This document shows positions 43,388 to 47,523 of a stretch of DNA of 47,523 nucleotides, in pieces. The stretch is from NCBI GenBank assembly GCA_028277645.1, contig JANQFV010000010.1, forward strand, positions 1-47,523. The letters run 5' to 3'. The notes under the pieces are model-generated. The model saw only the letters and a list, made by a program, of their open reading frames with translations. It did no database searches and was not told the DNA's origin. Numbering within the stretch: the stretch's first letter is position 1; every line of letters starts with the position of its first letter. The DNA comes from Phycisphaerae bacterium (GTDB taxonomy: Bacteria; Planctomycetota; Phycisphaerae; UBA1845; Fen-1342). A program made the translations under genes and the position numbers.

Positions 43388-43532
43388 TAGGTATACGAAA
43401 TCGGGCCTGGGAGCCTGGTTTTGTGGGAACCGAAATTCGGGAACGCAATGGTTTTGTCCATGGAAAACCTTTCGCAGGCTGCGCCCGGGGTGCGCGCTGT
43501 GGCAACGAGCCTTGGTTCACCCAACCTGGCGC

Positions 43533-43552
43533 CCCGGTGTTATGGCACCGGG
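43533..43552. repeat. Palindromic insert in the imuA 5' region
   Basis: Perfect hairpin CCCGGTG-TTATGG-CACCGGG. It is followed by CTCCCTCCCGAGG and GGTGGAGGGGG stretches that make further self-complementary sequence. It is read through by the imuA frame but resembles intergenic repeat DNA more than coding sequence. Confidence 0.45.
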
Positions 43553-43594
43553 ACGCTCCCTCCCGAGGTGGAGGGGGATGGGTGGGACGCATCG

Positions 43595-43691
43595 CTTGCA
43601 GAGCAATGGCGCGACGAGCGTGCCATCGCTGTGTCAGCGGTGTCGCGAGCGGAGGGACATGATGAGAAGGCACTGCTCGCAGAGCAGTGGC
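43595..43691 (+). repeat. Two-copy direct repeat in the imuA 5' region
   Basis: CTTGCAGAGCAATGGC at 43595-43610 and CTCGCAGAGCAGTGGC at 43676-43691 match at 14 of 16 positions, 81 bases apart. Partial similarity (GAGCG) continues ten bases later. The copies encode LAEQW in the same frame, but no ImuA family counterpart is known to me for this segment. Confidence 0.5.
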
Positions 43692-44267
43692 ACTGTGAGC
43701 GGTTGCATGCGGGGGCATTTGCGTGGTTGCCGAAGAATCCGCGGCTGGCTCGGTTGGCAAAACAGATTCGTTCGTGGCGCAACGGTGGGCTCGCCTCCCC
43801 GCCGCGCTGCCCCAGTGGTTGGTCTCCTCTCGACGGCGCCCTCGGCGGTGGCTTTGTAACCGCTGCACTTCTTGACTTCATCGCTCCCGTCGAGGGTGCC
43901 GCCGCTTGGACGGTAGCGCTGCGGGTGGCGGGCCGGGCCGCCGCTGCGCATTGCTGGGTGCTTTACGTGGATATGCCGGGAGATCTGTGTCCGCCCGCGT
44001 TACAGCCGCTGGGTGTGCCGCTGGAGCGGTTACTGGTGGCGCGGGCTGGAGTCGTATGCCTCGTGACGGTTACAGCCCGTAGCGGGGGCGGGGTGGGCGC
44101 TGGGGCTGGTTATTCGCCGGTAGGACCGAGGTAGTGCTACGTTTGCGGCTTCGTGTTTGTGCTTTGAGCCGGTGGCCGGAGGGGGGCGGCCATCGGCGGG
44201 CGTGAATCACGATTTTGAAGCCGAGCGAGGGTCGGCCACAAGGACCGGTCATTTGTGGAATTGGCCG

Positions 44268-44462
44268 ATGCGTCGCGTGCTATGTCTTTATCTGCCGTAT
44301 TTGGCGACCGAGCGCGTCTGGCGTGACGCCGCGCGACGAGACGGTGAGCAGTATCCACTCGCGCTGGTTCGGCCCGCGGGCGCGGCTCAGATTGTTGGTC
44401 AAGCTTGCCCGCGGGCCCGCCGCCTCGGTGTGCATCCGGGATTGTTGCTGGAGCAGGCGTAG
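44268..44462 (+). pseudogene. imuB: Truncated imuB (Y-family polymerase-like) N-terminus
   Basis: ImuB is the catalytically inactive Y-family polymerase-like hub of the mutasome, normally about 500 residues. Only the first 64 codons survive here. MRRVLCLYLPYLATERVW matches the ImuB opening, followed by PLALVRPAGAAQIVGQACPRARRLGVHPGLLLEQA (recognisable in parts as PLALV, GQACPRARRLGVHPG), then a TAG. Beyond the stop the sequence becomes repeat DNA and no polymerase domain or dnaE2 follows. It sits 62 bases after the imuA remnant in the standard order, so the pair is a collapsed imuAB cassette. Confidence 0.7.
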
Positions 44463-44496
44463 ATGCCTGGACTGGTCGTTGGCGCGACTTCAGCCT

Positions 44497-44532
44497 AACC
44501 CTCTCCCAGTCCCTCCCTGGAAGGGAGGGGAG
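44497..44532. repeat. Intergenic palindromic repeat after the imuB stub
   Basis: CCCTCCC-TGGAA-GGGAGGG (44511-44529) forms a perfect 7-bp stem, preceded by CCTAACCCTCTCCC. Such CTAACCCTCTCCC...GGGAGAGGG elements are common dispersed repeats between bacterial genes. It lies at or near the point where imuB homology ends. Confidence 0.5.
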
Positions 44533-44622
44533 TATGAACCCGCGCGCCTGCGTACACGGGGAGGTGTTCATTGTCCACGTGGGGCGGTCGCCGGTATGTT
44601 GCGGCGCGAGGAGTGCTCCGTA

Positions 44623-46446
44623 ATGCCCGGTGCAGAACGTGAAAACCCGCCGACGGCGAATGTGCGCTGGCCGTTCGGTCGCTGGTGTGCGGCTGCCCTG
44701 GCGCATCGGTATATGCCACTCGGGGTTGCATCCCTGGCGATGTTGCTGGCATCTACATCGCTGTCGGTGGGCTTGGTCGTCGACGACTATTTCCACCGCG
44801 CGGCGTTGCAGGGCTCGCCTGCGTTCGATCAGTTCATCGATTCGCCGCTGGCGCTATTCAGCTTCTTTGACGGTGATCCGGAGCGCGTCCGGCGCATGAT
44901 GGCGCTGGGTTTTCTACCGTGGTGGACTTATCCCGAGATCAAAGCCGCGTTCTTCCGTCCAATCACCGTGTTGACACACTGGATCGACTACCGCCTTTGG
45001 CCCGAGACGCCGGCGCTAATGCACGTCCACAGCTTATTGTGGTTTGGCGCGGCGGTGTTCGTGGTTGCGCTGCTCTACCGGCGATTCATGGGCGCGGGGT
45101 GGGTTGCTGGTCTGGCCGCACTACTGTTCGCGGTCGACGACGCGCACGCTATGCCGGTGGGATTTCTCGCGAATCGCAACGTGCTGATCGCGGTCGTCTT
45201 CGGCGCGCTGACGTTGCTGCTGCACGACCGCTGGCGGCGTGATGGTGCACGGTTCGCGGCGTTTCTCGCACCGCTGATGCTGGCACTGAGCCTGTTAGCG
45301 AAGGAGTCGGGGCTGGCCACGTGCGGTTATCTGCTGGCGCACGCCGTGTTCCTGGATCGCGGACACTTGCGGCGGCGGATCGTCGTGTTGATGCCGTACG
45401 TGTGCGTGACGTTGGTGTGGGCCGTGGCGTGGAAAGCGCTGGACTATGGCGTCGCGAACGTTGGCTTGTACGTCGATCCGCTCAACGAGCCACTGCGCTA
45501 TCTTGCGGCCGTTGTGGAACGCGTGCCGGTGTTGCTCATGGGGCAGTGGGCCACACCGCCGGCGGAGGTTCTGCTCCTGCTGGAACGGGCGTGGGTGCCG
45601 CTGTTCTGGTGCGGGGCGATGTTGTTCCTGCTGGTGTTGGCGGTCTTGTTGATACCGCTGCTGCGCACTGGCCGCGTCGTGTGTTTCTGGCTGTTGGGGA
45701 TGGTACTGGCAACGCTGCCGGCCTGTGCTACGGCGCCGGCCGATCGACTGCTGTTCTTTGTCGGGATCGGTGCGATGGGCGTGCTCGCCCGACTGCTGCA
45801 GATCACATTGCAGGAACGGAGAGAGATGTATACCCGCCAGAGTGTGCGTGGCGGAGCGTGCGTGCTGGGCGGGATCTTCGTCGTGCTGCACCTCGTGGTC
45901 GCGCCGATGGCGCTGCCGGCGCGAGCGGCGTACCCGGTTGGCCCGGGCGTGTTCGAGCAGTTCACGTTGCGATTGCCGCAGGATGCCGAGCTGTCCGGCC
46001 GTGAGCTGGTCGTGGTAAATCCGCCGAGCGTGCTGCACAGCGCGTATTTCCTGGTGCAGCGCGAGCATGATGGGAAGTCAGTGCCGCGCTGTGTGTGGCA
46101 GCTCGCACCGGGCATGCAGCCAATCGAAGTGGCTCGCCGGGATGACCGCACGCTCGTCATTCGTCCGCGCGACGGCTACCTCGCGTGGGTGTTCGAGCGG
46201 CTGTTTCGCGACGAGCGGTTCGCGTTTTCCGTTGGTGAGCAGGTGGACCTGGACGGCTTAACGGTGACGATCGAGGAGCTGCTGTCCGATGGCCGGCCAG
46301 CCGTTGTGTCATTTGGGTTTGACGTGCCGCTGGAGAGTGCCGCGCTGCACTGGGTGCATTGGCATAACGGACAGTTCATGCCCTTCACACCGCCGGCCGT
46401 GGGCGGCGTGATGCACCTGGAGGGGGCCACGCTGTCGATGTGGTGA
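44623..46446 (+). CDS. Polytopic membrane protein, GT-C glycosyltransferase-like
   Basis: A 607-residue membrane protein with about eleven hydrophobic segments between residues 30 and 430. The first loop, VVDDYFHRAALQG, has the paired acidic residues expected in GT-C enzymes, and LSLLAKESGLATCGYLLAHA matches the loop seen in bacterial PMT/TMTC-like proteins. A non-membrane C-terminal domain of about 160 residues follows (FTLRLPQDAELSGRELVVVN onward) and is unrecognised. GAGGAG lies nine bases before the ATG; an in-frame ATG at 44596 is less well supported. It is not part of the imuAB ruin. Sugar transfer is inferred from topology only. Confidence 0.7.
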   Translation: MPGAERENPPTANVRWPFGRWCAAALAHRYMPLGVASLAMLLASTSLSVGLVVDDYFHRAALQGSPAFDQFIDSPLALFSFFDGDPERVRRMMALGFLPWWTYPEIKAAFFRPITVLTHWIDYRLWPETPALMHVHSLLWFGAAVFVVALLYRRFMGAGWVAGLAALLFAVDDAHAMPVGFLANRNVLIAVVFGALTLLLHDRWRRDGARFAAFLAPLMLALSLLAKESGLATCGYLLAHAVFLDRGHLRRRIVVLMPYVCVTLVWAVAWKALDYGVANVGLYVDPLNEPLRYLAAVVERVPVLLMGQWATPPAEVLLLLERAWVPLFWCGAMLFLLVLAVLLIPLLRTGRVVCFWLLGMVLATLPACATAPADRLLFFVGIGAMGVLARLLQITLQERREMYTRQSVRGGACVLGGIFVVLHLVVAPMALPARAAYPVGPGVFEQFTLRLPQDAELSGRELVVVNPPSVLHSAYFLVQREHDGKSVPRCVWQLAPGMQPIEVARRDDRTLVIRPRDGYLAWVFERLFRDERFAFSVGEQVDLDGLTVTIEELLSDGRPAVVSFGFDVPLESAALHWVHWHNGQFMPFTPPAVGGVMHLEGATLSMW

Positions 46447-46453
46447 CGACAGC

Positions 46454-47305
46454 TTAGGGGACATCCTCTGAATCCGAATTGGATGCAACGCCGCCGAGTT
46501 CGCGGCTGCGCTCGAACGCCGCGACGACTCCGTCGACGATCTGTTCGAAGACGCCGTTAGCGGCAAAGCGTTGCATCGCGGCGGCGGTCGTGCCGCCGGG
46601 GGAGGTGACCTTCTCACGCAGCACGTCGGGCGGCTCGCCGGACTCGAGCATCATGCGGGCGGCGCCGAGCGCGGTCTGCTTGGCCAGCAACTTCGCGTAC
46701 TGGGGAGAGAGACCGACACGCGTCGCGGCTTCCATGAGGGCTTCGGTGAAGAAGTAGTAATACGCCGGCCCGGTTCCGGACACCGCCGTAATGGCGTTCA
46801 TGAGGTCTTCGGTCTGGATGTGCAGGCTCTTGCCGCCGGCATCGAAGATGCGCTGCGCGCGGAGCAGATCGGCGTCGCTCGCGTAGCGTCCGGGATAAAC
46901 TCCGGCCATACCTGCACCGACGTGCGACGCGAGATTCGGCATGGTGCGCACGACGCGCGGCTTCACGTGCGGAAAGCAGTCTTCGAGGGCACGCGTAGAC
47001 ACGCCCGCCATGATCGACACGATCAGATGATCTTCGCGGACCAGGTTGGCGAAGTCGCGCACGGCTTCGCGGTACTGCTGCGGTTTGACGGCTAGCAGGA
47101 TGATGTAGCTATCGCGCACGACCTGGCAGTTGTCGTCGGTGGTCGCGACGTTGAAGCGTTCGGCGAACACCTTGCGGCGTTCGGGGCTCGGGTCCGCGGC
47201 GATGATGCGGTCCTCGAGCAGGACGCTGTTGCGAAGGACGCCGTGGATGATGCCCTCGGCTGCGTTCCCGGCGCCGATGACTCCGATTTCGTATTGCGTT
47301 TGCAA
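46454..47305 (-). CDS. proC: Pyrroline-5-carboxylate reductase
   Basis: A 283-residue NAD(P)H-dependent enzyme for the last step of proline synthesis. The Rossmann opening YEIGVIGAGNAAEGII lacks the third Gly-to-Met form (GxGxM) usual in ProC but keeps GAGN. Family motifs VKPQQ, RTMPNLASHVGAGMAGVYPG, AVSGTGPAYYYFFTEAL and VTSPGGTTAAAM are intact. TTG at 47305 is chosen because GGAGGAG lies six bases upstream; an earlier in-frame TTG at 47323 precedes that site. It is convergent with the GT-C-like gene, with only seven bases between the stops. Confidence 0.93.
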   Translation of the reverse strand: MQTQYEIGVIGAGNAAEGIIHGVLRNSVLLEDRIIAADPSPERRKVFAERFNVATTDDNCQVVRDSYIILLAVKPQQYREAVRDFANLVREDHLIVSIMAGVSTRALEDCFPHVKPRVVRTMPNLASHVGAGMAGVYPGRYASDADLLRAQRIFDAGGKSLHIQTEDLMNAITAVSGTGPAYYYFFTEALMEAATRVGLSPQYAKLLAKQTALGAARMMLESGEPPDVLREKVTSPGGTTAAAMQRFAANGVFEQIVDGVVAAFERSRELGGVASNSDSEDVP

Positions 47306-47393
47306 CGCGGGCTCCTCCGCCAACGTGGGGCGATCGTATTACAGTTCGTCAAGAATGGCCGCGGGCGCGGAAGTGGCCGCGAGCAACAACTCG

Positions 47394-47523
47394 TCAGGAT
47401 ACCGACTTGGAGGGGGGCTCGTCACGAACTGATCGCGCGTTGGCCGGTGGTGGGGTCACTGCCGGACGGGGGATGGACAGGTCCGGCGGAAGACCGGCGA
47501 CCGACGCGATATCCGCCGAACGC
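47394..47523 (-). CDS. C-terminal end of an unidentified protein
   Basis: An open minus-strand frame enters from the right edge (frame beginning at 47522) and runs 42 codons to TGA at 47396-47394. It reads RSADIASVAGLPPDLSIP, then a Pro/Ala/Ser-rich tail ending KSVS. The composition resembles the flexible end of a real protein, and it lies 88 bases upstream of proC in the same direction. Too little is present to assign a family. Confidence 0.4.
   Translation of the reverse strand, partial: RSADIASVAGLPPDLSIPRPAVTPPPANARSVRDEPPSKSVS

Larger units (their letters stand above)
43421..44205 (+). pseudogene. imuA: Decayed imuA (mutasome RecA-like subunit)
   Basis: ImuA is the RecA-like accessory protein of the ImuA-ImuB-DnaE2 error-prone repair complex. 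The recognisable part begins around 43740 with NPRLARLAKQIRSW, then SGWSPLDGALGGGFVTAALLD and VLYVDMPGDLCPPALQPLGVPLERLLVARA, which match the ImuA core. After that the frame degrades and stops at 44134. A C-terminal ImuA-like piece, EVVLRLRLRVCALS, continues in another frame to a stop at 44205. About 60-80 residues expected between them are missing. The first 300 bases are filled by palindromic repeats that look inserted. The gene is therefore broken, though the first open frame could still give a truncated protein. Confidence 0.6.

Noticed and set aside
43377..43400. TTCG...CGAA around the imuA -10 as a LexA box
   Set aside because: The spacing and sequence do not match any LexA site I know, and the two halves are too short to be informative.
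43595..43691. Repeats in imuA as a CRISPR array
   Set aside because: Only two imperfect 16-base copies exist, and there are no cas genes in the window.

Overview
The window is GC-rich, gene-dense bacterial DNA with about 35 protein genes on both strands and many alternative GTG/TTG starts. Two secreted proteins end in paired dockerin-like repeats of the sort common in Planctomycetota (Phycisphaerae and relatives). Together with the Tad pilus genes, PadR/HAAS-like signalling and a fused AroDE this suggests a planctomycete, probably of the Phycisphaerae lineage. That placement is inference from gene content; no rRNA, tRNA or marker tree is available here. No CRISPR array, prophage or insertion sequence was seen.

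Layout. 1-3605 (minus): a Tad/Flp pilus cluster read right to left as flp2, flp1, prepilin peptidase, TadE, CpaB and the start of the CpaC secretin; the last four are closely packed or overlap. 3907-5469: fused 3-dehydroquinate dehydratase/shikimate dehydrogenase. 5741-8972: a secreted helical protein, an interspersed palindromic repeat, a strong minus-strand intrinsic terminator with an adjacent hairpin that implies an unannotated small RNA, and a membrane GT2 glycosyltransferase. 8979-11244: a PadR regulator with its own operator/promoter, translationally coupled to a membrane protein. 11287-13004: a tight cassette of two DUF488 proteins and a dual-OB-like protein. 13062-18237: gamma-carbonic anhydrase-like protein, cysteine synthase, and a coupled GatD-GatE pair, the tRNA-dependent amidotransferase type described from archaea. 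18313-20370: a ketol-acid reductoisomerase-like protein lacking two catalytic residues, directly behind a PANK4-type DUF89 phosphatase. 20425-26442: DHH phosphoesterase, DPP IV-type lipoprotein peptidase, DUF4143 ATPase with an AT-rich palindromic promoter, a small zinc-ribbon protein and a zincin-like protein. 26753-29254: acpP, fabF and a metallophosphoesterase. 29232-34688: two GT87-like membrane glycosyltransferases, aroB, and folC with a promoter that predicts a leaderless mRNA. 34809-40879: two secreted dockerin-bearing proteins (an endonuclease/exonuclease/phosphatase protein and a 1441-residue subtilase). 41162-47523: a GT-C glycosyltransferase fused to TPRs, a decayed imuA-imuB mutagenesis cassette, another GT-C-like membrane protein, proC and the tail of one further gene.

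The parts most worth following up are the GatDE pair in a bacterial setting, the catalytically altered KARI paralogue paired with a phosphopantetheine-phosphatase-like protein, the DUF488-DUF488-dual-OB cassette, the imuAB ruin, and the structured minus-strand RNA near 7037-7121. All coordinates were read by eye; protein family calls are from motif recognition, not database search.
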